A stretch of 64,000 bases of DNA, from positions 162,001 through 226,000 of the forward strand of contig CALNXK010000040.1 of NCBI GenBank assembly GCA_942486035.1, written 5' to 3'. The DNA is from Porites lobata. Its lineage: Eukaryota; Cnidaria; Anthozoa; Scleractinia; Poritidae. Positions 22,840-33,744 of this stretch are shown here, piece after piece. How positions within the stretch are numbered: position 1 is the stretch's first letter; every line of letters begins with the position of its first letter. The notes beneath the pieces are model-generated. The model did not search any database and was not told the DNA's origin. It saw only the letters and a program-made list of their open reading frames with translations. The translations under genes were made by a program, and so were the position numbers.

Positions 22840-24061
22840 CTGGCTATTGTTCGCTGTTTTTGCACCAATCAAGACAAACAACAAAACGGAGCAAGGATAA
22901 AAGCGAACAATTCATGAAAAAATAACACTACAAGCACGTGCTTTATCATGTTAAAAATACCTCTTGCAATGGGTTGTTATGGTTACGGGAATGGGGGTCT
23001 GGGTTTACTGATTGGGGTAGGGAAGTTGGAGCATATGCGTGCCATATGCCTCATGGACTTTCGCTTCATAATAATGCTATTGCTGAGAAACAAAACTTGG
23101 GACTTACGAGTATTCCGATCCTACCCCGGTTTTATTCATTGTGATTACAATAACGTTCTGCTACTAACAGTTAACTGCAACGTTATTTATTACTCAATTT
23201 ATTTTTTTATATCTAAACTCTGAACTATAGAATATAAAATTCAATTCTCTTAAAAGTCCAATTCACCCTTCATATAAAAACAAGCCCAAACTTGATTAAA
23301 TTGCCATATACATGTCTCCCCCTTTTTCCCATAACAGGAGGCTTATTAATAATCATTTACTGCATGATAAACTGGTGACTACACATGCAGTATTAAAACT
23401 AACACTACGTTTGTCAAAAGACACTTTCTTAATCATTTGAGCTGATCTAAAAATCTTCAAAGAAACCTCACTATTGCTGTCAGAAGGATATCAAAGAATA
23501 ATTTACATTTTGTAACAATTGAAATCATTTGTTCATTTTTCTTGTATCTGTAAAAAAAAGACAAAAAAAAAGACAAAAAGAAGAGAAGAAAGAAAATCAA
23601 GGCAAAGTATTTCTGAAGCTGCCCATAGTTGTTCTTGTCCAACGTTTACTACTAATCAATGTTTGCATGTCCACATTAACCATCCTGCTTACGACTGACA
23701 ACAATAATACAATGTAATAATGTAATAATGGCAATGTTTTTGGGTTACCTGTAAATAAAATTATTCATTAAATTTAAAAGACTTGCTCCTTTGGGTAGCT
23801 AGATAGATGTACAATAGTGTACCTACAATAAAATTATTCCGTGACTAAAATGAACAAAACTTGGGCCAAGACCTACTAGTACAAGTTTAATTTTTTAACG
23901 CCTCTAAACTTAAAGATGCTGCCCTTTGCAGAACCACCCATAAACTGCCATCATTTTACTGCCGCTTTGGTGTGTCCATAAGTTTACTGCCAAACTAAAC
24001 TGTCAGGAAACTGTCTCAATGTTAAACCAGTGCTATGTTTAATCTCATGATTCATCAAGTC
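22840..24061. other. Intergenic, nothing recognised
   Basis: AT-rich; an A/AG-rich stretch at about 23550-23600 is low complexity. No supported gene. The left part probably includes the 3' untranslated region of the TRIM-like gene to its right. Confidence 0.5.
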
Positions 24062-25202
24062 TCACTCTCTATGGGACAAAATCTGAATAAATTTCTTCTC
24101 GTGGAAACACGCCACCAAGTTGTCACACCCTTTGCACAGTGCAATGGCATTCAAACTTCCGCCCATGGGAAAAGTGGAGATAACTCTGCCATCAGACTTG
24201 ACGACTATAACTGAATTCTTGTCAGAGCCACATACAAGGCTGTCATGCACAGCATCCAGTGCCATGGAAACCAAACGGCCATTGTTGTCTCCAAGATTCT
24301 TGATTTCACGGAGAGGCTTTCCTTTATGATCAAAGACTTTAACGGTGTTTGTGCCATCTGAGACAAAAAAGTTGTCATTATGGTGAACTGCTAGTAATTT
24401 ATCGCCTTTGAGGTGATCGGAGGTGAACAAGGGAAATTTCTCCCAGGATTTTACCATATTTGTCAACTTTTGCTGGGATAAAGTTCACTTCTCTTGTTCG
24501 ATGCAAACTCTGAAGTTTTGTGACCTCTGCTTTTAAGCTCTGCAGTGAATCTTGACACTGAGTTTCGCATCTGCCTTTGGATCTCTGGAATTCTTTAACA
24601 TCATTTTCATCCTTTGTCTTGTCCGCAACATCCAAAGAGATTGACACTTTCCTACACAGCTGTTTAACTTCAGCACATTTCAGATCGAAAGGACTTTGAG
24701 AAGCCATTTCTTTAAAACTCGCATCAACCTGAGACAACAACTTCTTCTCTTCTGTCTCGATTCTTTTGGCCAAACGTTTTGCCTCAGCTCTTATCTGATC
24801 CTTCATTTTAATCTTGCTTTCCTCGAACACTTTAGCGTGTACTTCTTTAAGTTTCTCAAAGTCTTTACTTATTTCATTCATCTGCTCTCTCCACCGTTGA
24901 ACGGCTTCACCAAAAGCACGTCTTTCTTTCTGGATAGGAGAATTCTCAATCAGCCGTTTTAACAAATGGTTCGTAGGAAAAGCAGCTACTCCCAAAGGAG
25001 GAATCTGAGACTTCTTGCGACATTCAGGACATTGCACTTCGGTACTCCTTGGATTCTGCCTCACAATTTTACCAAGACACTTGAGACAAACATTGTGTGC
25101 ACAGGTAGGAAGGCACTTAGGGTCGTCAAATATCTCCAAACAAACAGGGCACGCAATTTCATTACCTACAAAAGCAGCGAAATCTGAACCTTTCGCCGCC
25201 AT
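24062..25202 (-). pseudogene. TRIM-like RING, coiled-coil, NHL-type protein with frameshift
   Basis: The frame from ATG 25202 encodes an N-terminal C3HC4 RING finger (IACPVCLEIFDDPKCLPTCA, CLKCLGK, VQCPECRKK), then about 130 residues of coiled coil without a zinc B-box, then stops at 24399. The following frame, from about 24450 to a stop at 24062, encodes beta-propeller/NHL-like blades (NDNFFVSDGTNTVKVFDHKG, DAVHDSLVCGSDKNSVIVV, GSLNAIALCKGCDNLVACFH). The two frames overlap around 24399-24466 and differ by one base, so one base has been gained or two lost near GGGAGAAATTTCCC. If intact, the family acts as an E3 ubiquitin ligase with a substrate-binding propeller. Only about three blades remain where a full propeller needs six, so the protein is also short. 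A sequencing error rather than a true break is possible. Lack of introns fits the expanded TRIM families of cnidarians. Confidence 0.8.
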
Positions 25203-26631
25203 CTTGTATTAAACCGTCGCGCTTGGCACCTTGGGATATGAAATCTCCAGGTGCTCTGGGCCATGGCGTTGGGGTGGGGAGGGTGGGAGAAGAAGAAGAA
25301 GAAGAAGGAGTAGACTTCTTACAAGTCGACCTCTCATAAGTTCTTAAGAGCCAATGTCTGTAATTTTCGAAAATCGGTTGACAGTCGTGAATTTTTGAAT
25401 TTCTTCATATTTTGCCCAAATAATCTCTATAGTACACTTATTTCAAAAATCACATTAAAACTTGTAACGGCTTTTTACTTTTTCCTGAATCGGGCAAAGT
25501 TTAAAAAACGCTAAATCGGCGCTCTTTCGAGTTTGAAATTAGCGAAAATCAGGCATTTTCTTCGCGCTCGTACATAAAAAGGGGATGATATCTCTCAATG
25601 AAATCAAGTCACAAAGCAAACACAGACTTGTACTTTATAATTCAGCAATTATCTTCAGATAAGCTGTTTAAATGTGACTGTGTCGGTCGCAAGAAGAAAC
25701 ACGATTTCGGCTCTCTTCAAAAATTGCAAATTTGACCTAACTTCACCATCTAAAAAACCTAATTGGTACATAGAGTTTCAACATGAAACAAACACTATTA
25801 TAAAGCACATCCTTTGCCGTTTCCTGTGTTAAAAAATTTTTGGCGGCATTACAAAAGTGCGTCGCTGAGACACCGAAACGTGCAGGGTAGTTTCGCACGT
25901 TGGAACGCTGCAACAAACTAGCCGCGAGTGTAGGCACACAAACGTTTTTGCAAACTTAGCTTCTTTTATGAGGGGCACATTACGGGAAGCTCTTAAGATC
26001 TTTTGAAAAACACTTTTCAATTTGATGGTTATAAAAAAGAACTAAGTAGATTAACACTGCATTTGATTGCACGCAAGTAGCTGAAAAAGACAACGCTGCT
26101 AATTTCGTGTTGAGTGTAAATATTGACCTCCAGTTTCTGCACCTAAAATAAAGCCGCTAGAAACGGCTTGCTAGCTCTAAATGAGATACGAGATCTATAA
26201 GAATTTACTTACCACAGTCGTTTCAACTGCAAGTGGCCGTAGTTTACTGAAATTTTCCGTCGTTTAGCCGCGGACTAAACCTGTGTTGCGTGATGAAAGC
26301 CCGTGTGTGATTTGAGTCTTGTCACGCAACTGTACAGACAAGGATAAATCATCGCACGAGTGTACAAGAAAAAATAAAATGACAATTAACACTGTTTTTT
26401 ATTATTTTTATATTGAATATTCCCCAAAACATGTCGAACTAAATTAAAACTTGATTTTAGGATGTACAAGCCGAAACTCAAACGGAGAAAGAAAACAAAT
26501 AGAGTAAGCAGAGTCTGCAAAACTTTACACACTAGTTTTCTTTTATTTGCACCTAGCCTTCTGAGCCGTTGATTGTAATAAACTAATCTTAACCCCGCTT
26601 GGCGTATAGACTTCTCTGTCGATCTCCTCAG

Positions 26632-26781
26632 TATGAATTGAGGGATTTAGGTACACACTTACGCCATATGCAACATGAAGGTAGAGCAGGGAAATGGAAA
26701 CGAGTAAAACTGTTTAAAGAAAAATTGGCCAATGCTCCGCAAAAGAACATTCCTAAAAAACCACAAATCGACAATGGATAA
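26632..26781 (+). CDS. Possible terminal exon inside the TTAA element (unknown)
   Basis: A good acceptor (CTCTGTCGATCTCCTCAG) precedes a frame of 49 residues, YELRDLGTHLRHMQHEGRAG through KLFKEKLANAPQKN, ending at TAA 26779-26781. Basic and helical. It may be the last exon of a decayed element-encoded or captured gene. No family recognised. Confidence 0.3.
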   Translation, partial: YELRDLGTHLRHMQHEGRAGKWKRVKLFKEKLANAPQKNIPKKPQIDNG

Positions 26782-27267
26782 TGGACACATTTGATGAGCG
26801 AAATAAAAGTATTTAACATGTTTAAATTACTGAAAGTAGTATTGCTTTGCTCCTCTGCAGCAAGAGGGTATCTTCTGGCTAGACCTCAACCTGCTGCTGA
26901 CGATCTGATCCCCGCCCATTAAAGGCCAGTCTACACATTATGGCGTTAGACCAGAATGCACGTACATGCTAACTCCCGCCTAAAAAAAGGAATAGTCACC
27001 TGGCTCTCTCCGCCACTACCCCCCGGCACTCTTTCGCAGGCTAGAAAATAAACCAATTCACTGACAAGTTTTTTTTTCATAACGTCAAAATCCGACGCCT
27101 AAATGAAAAAATGCGTTAAAATGCCTCAGCCATTTTACTTATCATCTTTTAACCAAATACGTTGCGCGGAAAAGAGATAAAAGGCTGACAATAGCCTTTC
27201 ATGTCGATTTAAATTTGAGATGGAGAATGCCCTTTTCGCTAAGTCTGCACCTGCAGTGACCTGTGTG

Positions 27268-28638
27268 CTAAAAGAGGGGGACATGGGGGTTTACGGTATT
27301 GCGGTATTGGGCTTTTTTTCATGCGGTATTTCGGTAATTTTAATTTTAACGTGCGGTATTGCGGTATCATCTAGCTCTGGGGTATGCGGTTTTTCATCAT
27401 TTTGGCTGACGGTATTCGGTGAAATAAGATTGTTCACGGTATTACAGTACCGTTTATTTGCGCTTTCCTTTCGATACAATACGCAAAACTAAACACAGTA
27501 GGACATAGAGGTCAATAAAAGTTAATATTTAGAAGTCTTAAGACATAACGGTAAATGGTTAGGGACGGACCATTAGAAAACTTATGGGGGGGGCGGGCGA
27601 AGTACAAAAAAAATATTCGCGCAAGGGAAAATTAAATGAAAAAAAATTCATGCACGCCAATTAACCCTAAAAAATATTCATGCAATGGCCTAAATAAAAT
27701 TCATGCAAAGAATTTGATACCGAAAAAAAATTCTAGCAGCTCGAAAATTCCCCTCCCCCCCATAACTTTTCTAATGGTCTGTCCCCTTAAGCCATTGTGG
27801 GTCATTTTGTGACAGTTAATGGTCGATAATATACAATGTGATTGTTGTTGCATCCAATGACAATGAGTCGCCTCAAGTTACCTTAACAGGCTACGTGTGC
27901 CAGTCTGCTACACAGCCGTTTTTAGTGTCGTCACGCAACGCTCCTCCCCAGTGGGGAGGAGCGTTACGTGACGACACTAAAAACGGCTGTGTAGGTTCGA
28001 GGTCTTACACATGGCTGAGGTCGCTGAGACGGCGAAGACGGTGTGGTCATCATTGACTGTGTGGCAATTTTTTATGAAGAGGGCGAAGGAGGCGAGCATT
28101 ATCGCAACAAGAGTAAGTTTAGATGTCGGGTTTCGAGAATTAAAAAAACGCCTTATAAAGTTAAAAAAGAAAATCTGGTAAGTTTGCCTTTTATTGGCGC
28201 GGCGTGTGAGACAGTCGAGATAGATGACCCCTGAGATACTGACGTACTAGACTATAGACTCATCCAAACTCGCACTAGACGTGCGTGGAAAGGGTTTTGG
28301 TTAGTTAGTTAGTTTGTTTGTTTGTTTTTTTCGCGCTTTCAAGAGTTATTTTTATTGGAGTTAGTTAGCTGTTGGGTCGACCTACCAAAAGGTTCTTTTC
28401 AGTGAAAATTTGCCCAAAATTTGCCAACTACCAAAATATTAAAAAAGATGGACATCTGGTGCATAAATGCCTGAGATAATTAAACGCGCACCCCTTTTAG
28501 TATGCGGAACCGATTATGAATGTGATTAAAATATGCGATATCGGTATTTAGACGATTTTCGACGCGGTATTTCGGTATTTGCCATTTTTTCTTACGGTAT
28601 TGCAGTATTGGGTACCCCCCAATGTCCACCTCCTAAAA
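27268..28638. mobile_element. Nested element with CGGTATT-rich ends
   Basis: Ends are inverted over about 22 bp: TAAAAGAGGGGGACATGGGG at the left and, reverse complemented, TTTTAGGAGGTGGACATTGG at the right. Directly inside both ends the heptamer CGGTATT recurs many times (27293-27445 and 28550-28610) in the same orientation. Lies wholly inside the TTAA element. Non-coding interior apart from the palindrome at 27908. Confidence 0.55.
27908..27994. mobile_element. 87-bp near-perfect palindrome (foldback MITE)
   Basis: Two 43-base arms, opening CTACACAGCCGTTTTTAGTG and meeting at CTCCTCCCCA/TGGGGAGGAG, differ at one position. A single strand would fold to one long hairpin. A diverged copy is at 49960-50036. 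Confidence 0.9.
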
Positions 28639-28699
28639 CTCCTTCGTGGTGGTATCCCTCAGGCAAAAACGACCGCCTAGCAGCGAGGAGCGAGGAGAG

Positions 28700-28990
28700 A
28701 AGTCCGTGGCCATTTTCGAAAAGAAAAAGAAGTGTGAAGGCTGCACCTTCGTCGCTCAGAAAACGTCTGCGTATATCATTTTCTTCAGGCCGCGCAGAGT
28801 CATCAATTAATGTGCCCTTACGGACCCCTTTTAAATATGCAGACAGCAGGCTGTTCTGGAACGGTACAACGTGATTTGTGTTCCGCCACCCGGAACCAAA
28901 CATTTAGCGGTGGTGAGGAAAAACTTTTATTTTCATGGCCAATTTTGTGGATCAAACAGTCTGCTAGGTCTAAATGCAGTGATAAAGACA
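28700..28990 (-). repeat. Direct repeat copy A (about 280 bp)
   Basis: Shares near-continuous similarity with 29320-29605, with landmarks GCTGCACCTTCGTCGCTCAG and AACCAAACATTTAGCGGTGG. Both copies keep a minus-strand frame containing HVVPFQ, GTLIDDS/RTLIDDS, RRRFLSDEGAAFTLLF and FENG in the same order, which suggests a duplicated exon or element-encoded peptide. Confidence 0.7.
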
Positions 28991-29319
28991 TGAATTTTTG
29001 TATGTATAGGGTTGATCTTAATGGAGAACCCAATGCCAACCAACCCACCCATCTCCTCCTCGTGCCCGAGCTAAACTTAAACAAGCTAAGTAGACTTTTC
29101 ATGACGTTAGCATAGTCACCTGAGACCTGTTGTAAAGTTCACTAAAATAATAGCAAGCACCTTCGTAGCCTATTCACAGTCCCTCTACTTTTTCTTTAGA
29201 GATCGTCGATCTATTTTCTCTTTGGAGATCGTCAATTTCGCGTATGAAAATAAAAACCGCAGGGGATTTATTGACCATTAGCGCAAGGGGATATCTCTCG
29301 CGCGCTCGCTTCGCTCGCG

Positions 29320-29605
29320 TGCTCGTCCATTTTCGAAACGAAAAAGGAGTGTAAAAGCTGCACCTTCGTCGCTCAGAAAACGTCTCCGTAAATCATTTTC
29401 TTCAGGCCATACAGAGTCATCAATCAATGTGCGTTTATGGACCCCTCTATGAGCAGCCAGTAGCCTGATCTGGAACGGTACCACGTGATTTGTTGCACCG
29501 CTACCGGGAACCAAACATTTAGCGGTGGTGAGGAAAAACTCTTATTTTCATGCGCCAATTTTGTGGATCAAACAAAGGTCACCTAACGTAAATGCAGAAA
29601 ACTTT
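29320..29605 (-). repeat. Direct repeat copy B (about 280 bp)
   Basis: Second copy of 28700-28990, about 620 bp downstream. The shared minus-strand frame runs about 29514 to 29300. To its left the sequence CGCGCTCGCTTCGCTCGCG is a short palindrome common at hairpin repeats. Confidence 0.7.
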
Positions 29606-31626
29606 ACTCTTATCATTAGCATGGTAGGGTCCATGTTTGGTTATTGCCCTACATACTCACGTGACTAACAAGTCAGGAGCATACCAAGTGACTCACGATC
29701 GCGACATCTTTTCTATGATCGCAATACATTCAGCATTACTGGGGCCACAGGCGCCACAAACCAAGTTTGAATATGTGCGAGATGCTATACGAACAGGCAT
29801 CAAAGACTTGCACCGTAAGACATAATCTTACAGAACTTTAAAAAGCCTTTAGACAGTTTCTCACCGCAAATAGAAAGAAAATGTTCCAAAGAATCTTTAG
29901 TTATAATTCTAGCCGGAAAAGAAAGCTTTGAGCGATTTTCTTGCCTCGAGTTCGTCTTTGAAAAAACAAACACCGGGAAGCTGGCTTAAAACATAAACTT
30001 CAGCAAACTTAAGCTTGAAGCTTGAAGACTCTTAGGGACACTTTAATACTTGTCTTCCTGAATGAAAATTGTTGTCTCTGTTTATGTTTCACCGAATTAT
30101 ATTTCTTTTATTGATTGTTGGTAGTCTCTCTTGCAATTTTAATCGCTATGCCGATTGTTTTCAATTTTTTGAATTTTTGATTTTTTTTCTAAGCCTAATT
30201 GATCTACGGTGATCAATAGCCATTACGGCTCTTAAATGTGATAAAAGATGATTACCAGTTTTTGAGTGTACATATGAGGCTATCAACTCGATGTAAGATT
30301 TGGTTCACTCTTGGGCTGTTTGCAAATTATTTTTCTCTAAAATCAGGTAGCCTTTCCCTCAAAAGTCACATAAATGTGCTCTAAAGTTAACTGAATTGTG
30401 GAATTCGAATACAAGTTTCTTGTTTAATTTAAATTATAAATTTACTAATGGGAGCCTCGCTTTTAGCCCTGGCTAAATCTATATATTACAGTTGTTGTTT
30501 CATATTGAAATTCTATGTACCAACTGGGTTTTTACGATGGTGAAGTTTGCTCAATTTTGCCATGTTTGAAAAGTGCTGAAACCGTGTTTCTTCTTGCAGC
30601 CGGTACAGTCTCATTTAAACGGTTTATTTAAAGTTAATTGCTGAATTATAAAGCAAAAATGTGTGTCTGTTTTGTGACTTGATTTCATCTAGAGATATTA
30701 TTCCGTTTTTATGTACGAGCGCGAAGAAAATGCTCAATTTTCGCTAATTTCATACTCGAAAGAGCGCCGATTTAGAGTTTTTCAAACTTTGTCTGATTCA
30801 TGAAAAAATAAAAAGCTGTTACAAGTTTTAAGGTGATTTTGGAAATTAGTGTACTATAGAGATTATTTGGGCAAAATATGAAGAAATTAAAAAATTCACG
30901 ACTGTCAGCCGATTCTCGAAAATTACAGACATTGGCTCTTAAAAGTGAGAGAAGCGAGCTTCAATGCATAAAAAAATAAAGGAATTTTAGAAAGTCTGAA
31001 GAAGGAGGAGAAAAGCTACGAGATCGTGCACAACGTACAGTTCGATGTACGTGGACAAGGGTGTTTCACAGATCCAGTTTATTTCTTGCTACAACAGTAG
31101 TTCCTAGGTTCTATTGTCGCGCGTTTAGATCATCGCGAAGGTCCCTTGATCATTCATCGTGAAAAGCAAAACAAAACTAAAAGAGCAAATGAACAAACGA
31201 ACTCGTTATTTCTCTATCCTCCTTTTTGTAAATGAAGAAAGGAGAATGTGTAGAAATAAACCAGTTATGTAGAACTCTACAGCTACCCCTAATCTGAGCG
31301 CTGCTTTGTGAGGAGTTTGGAAAGCTACTGTCATTTTCGTGGGCGCATCACTTGCACCGTGTTAACCTTTTTTCTTCGTTGCGAAGAGCTGACCAAAGCT
31401 CCACATATCCAAGGAAGAAGGAGGAATCGCGACAAACGTACTCTGAAAAATGCATTGATCTTCTCTCCACTATTTATCTACACTTTATCACAGAAAAACA
31501 CAAACTGCTACTTCTTTTTGCAACCGGGTTCATCAACTAAAACTCCCCACGTCTCAAAGTTCACAATATGCCTCAGCTCCTTTTCTATCCACCTATTACC
31601 CTTGTTGAACGCACTTCCTAATTTAT

Positions 31627-32035
31627 GATTAAGCCCCCCGGGGGACTTATTTATTTCAAGCCCATTTGGGGGGGAAGGCGGGGCTTAATAGAGACGGGGG
31701 CTTGAGGGAGGGAGGGGGGACTTATTCAACTTAGAAAAGACAGTGGTATCAGTTCTCGATAAAGAACTAGAATACAAAGCGGAGAAGCTCAAAAACAAGA
31801 AGGTTGGAGGTCATGCAGAGAGGATCAGAATCAAATCCGAACTTCCAGTTGGTAAATCAACCATCCCGGATCAGTCCACACGAAGTTTTACAGTCATGAT
31901 TGATTAATACAGTCTCTCATTTACTAGTGAACAATAATTAGGGGAGGGGAGGAGGGACTTATTAACTTTCTTCCTCTGAAAGGGGGGGGGGGTTATTAGG
32001 GGGGGGGGAATTATCTGTGAGGGGGACTTAACCCC
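31627..32035. repeat. G-rich AAGCCCCC/GGGGGACTTATT repeat
   Basis: Runs of G punctuated by ACTTATT and CTTAATAG at both ends of a 400-bp stretch (left AAGCCCCCCGGGGGACTTAT, right GTGAGGGGGACTTAACCCC). Probably a dispersed repeat with G-tract ends. The rest of 30943-33744 shows no supported gene. Confidence 0.45.
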
Positions 32036-33744
32036 TTGTTTTGATGGTAGACTATCTGTTTTTTTTTTCTGCTAATTATACCCTTCATATTTTAATTTTC
32101 AATAAAAAAACCCACATATAGTCTTTCCCAATTTTCCGTAATTTTAAAGTCTTTAAATGTCCCTTCAATTTTCATTCATTGAAGACATTCCGAAAATCAT
32201 CCAAACATTCTCACTTATTTATATTGAACCAATATTTACTACGACCTTATGGAGATCCTGGCCAGATTTGGAGGAAAGAGGGCAAAAATATATGTAAAAC
32301 AGGTTTTTTACCAGACGTTCCCCTCACGAACACTCTCATAAGCGGAAAGTTCTAGTAATGGCCGCCTTGGTCACACCCCATTTGAACTTTTTCAGTTTCG
32401 CACACTTTTTGTGCTTCTCGAGGGTTTCCGCTTAAGGGAGCTTCAAATGTATTTCAGGGAAAGTACAGCAATCAGCCATCAGTTGAGTTGACAGTAGTCC
32501 TCCACCGTTCGACTGAACAAAGTAAGGAGTTCTAATTTGTAAAGTTTGTGGTTTTATTCATTTTCAAAAGAGGGGTTTGCTAATTTGGCGTGTACAAACA
32601 GATGACGACCTCACCGTCCAAGAACCCGAAACAGATGCAAGTTGATTTATAGTTACATTCCTAAAAACACGTTATAAATATTTGATATCTTACTGTTTAA
32701 AGTTTCTAGAGGCAAGAGTTTTGTTTCCATATAAAAGACAAGACACACATGCCATACAAAAATATCTGTTGTATATAGCAACCTAAATGACGGATCTCCC
32801 ACCCCTTCCTCGCAATATTGGCATGTCCATTACGTTAACTACAATTTTTACAAAGTGCAATACATTTGCTATTTTGCTACCTTGAATAAAGCGAAGGGCT
32901 TCATGCTTAAAGACCTAACCCATGCACAGGAAAATTTCTGCCGCATCCACGAGTAATAGTGTACAAAGGTTCAATAAGGATTATTCGCCATCCTTGCTGT
33001 TATTTCATTTCATGGAGTCAGTATCAGATTTCAAGTGCCCCTTTTCACCTTCAACTACAATTGCATGAAGAGCTATTTAGACTTTTTAAACTGAGAAAGA
33101 AGGCTACACTAAAGTAAGAGAGTAAGCCCCAACCTGACTTAATAGACTCGTTACTGACATTTATTATATGGCTACAATAGTAAGCGCGCTCTGATTGGCT
33201 GTTTTCTTGTAATGACCAGGCATTACTGGCTACAATCATCGTCATAAGTGTTGGGAAGGCTACTTTTTTACCTCTTTTTTTCCTTCCTCCCCTCGCCCCT
33301 GGCCCAATGTTGAGCAAAACGTTAACGTTTGTGCGCGTGTAAGAGGGACGGTGAAGGACGGGGGTTATTTAGCAAAACTCTCTTTTTGGAGGATTAAAAT
33401 GGACTACTGTTAAGCAACCTCGTCCCCAGGGCTTTTCCCTTAAAAAAGTATACAATTTGTGTTTAACTTGATAGTGGACACCCATGTCATGGTCAATTGA
33501 AACCTGTAAAAAAGAGTATCCGCTGACCAGTGCCAAATGAACGTATCGCTGGCTCAAGTGAATAACTCAAGGTGACGTATTTTTTAAGTTATCTGCTGAC
33601 CAGTTGTTGGCTTTAATTCATTGCAGGCTCAAGTCCACAATGAAAAGGCTAACTTATTGATTTCGTCCGTTCGGTCATTACAGGGAGATCCTAGATCTCG
33701 GCCTTGATGTATTAACCTCGCTGTCGCTCGGTCAATATAATTTT

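Larger units (their letters stand above)
25348..30938. mobile_element. 5.6-kb element with long inverted repeats and TTAA target duplication
   Basis: Both ends carry GAGCCAATGTCTGTAATTTT (inverted) directly next to TTAA (25344-25347 and 30939-30942). The arms remain alignable for about 450 bp (25348-25800 against about 30490-30938), with shared landmarks such as TTTGCCCAAATAATCTCTAT, AAAGAGCGCCGATTTA and TTGGTACATAGA. TTAA duplication is the mark of piggyBac- or Kolobok-type transposition; which one cannot be said. No transposase is recognisable. Two short frames look protein-like: 26632-26781 (plus) and 29637-29825 (plus, with FEYVRDAIRTGIKDLHRKT). Inside are nested elements and a 280-bp direct duplication, so the element has been a landing site. 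Confidence 0.7.
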
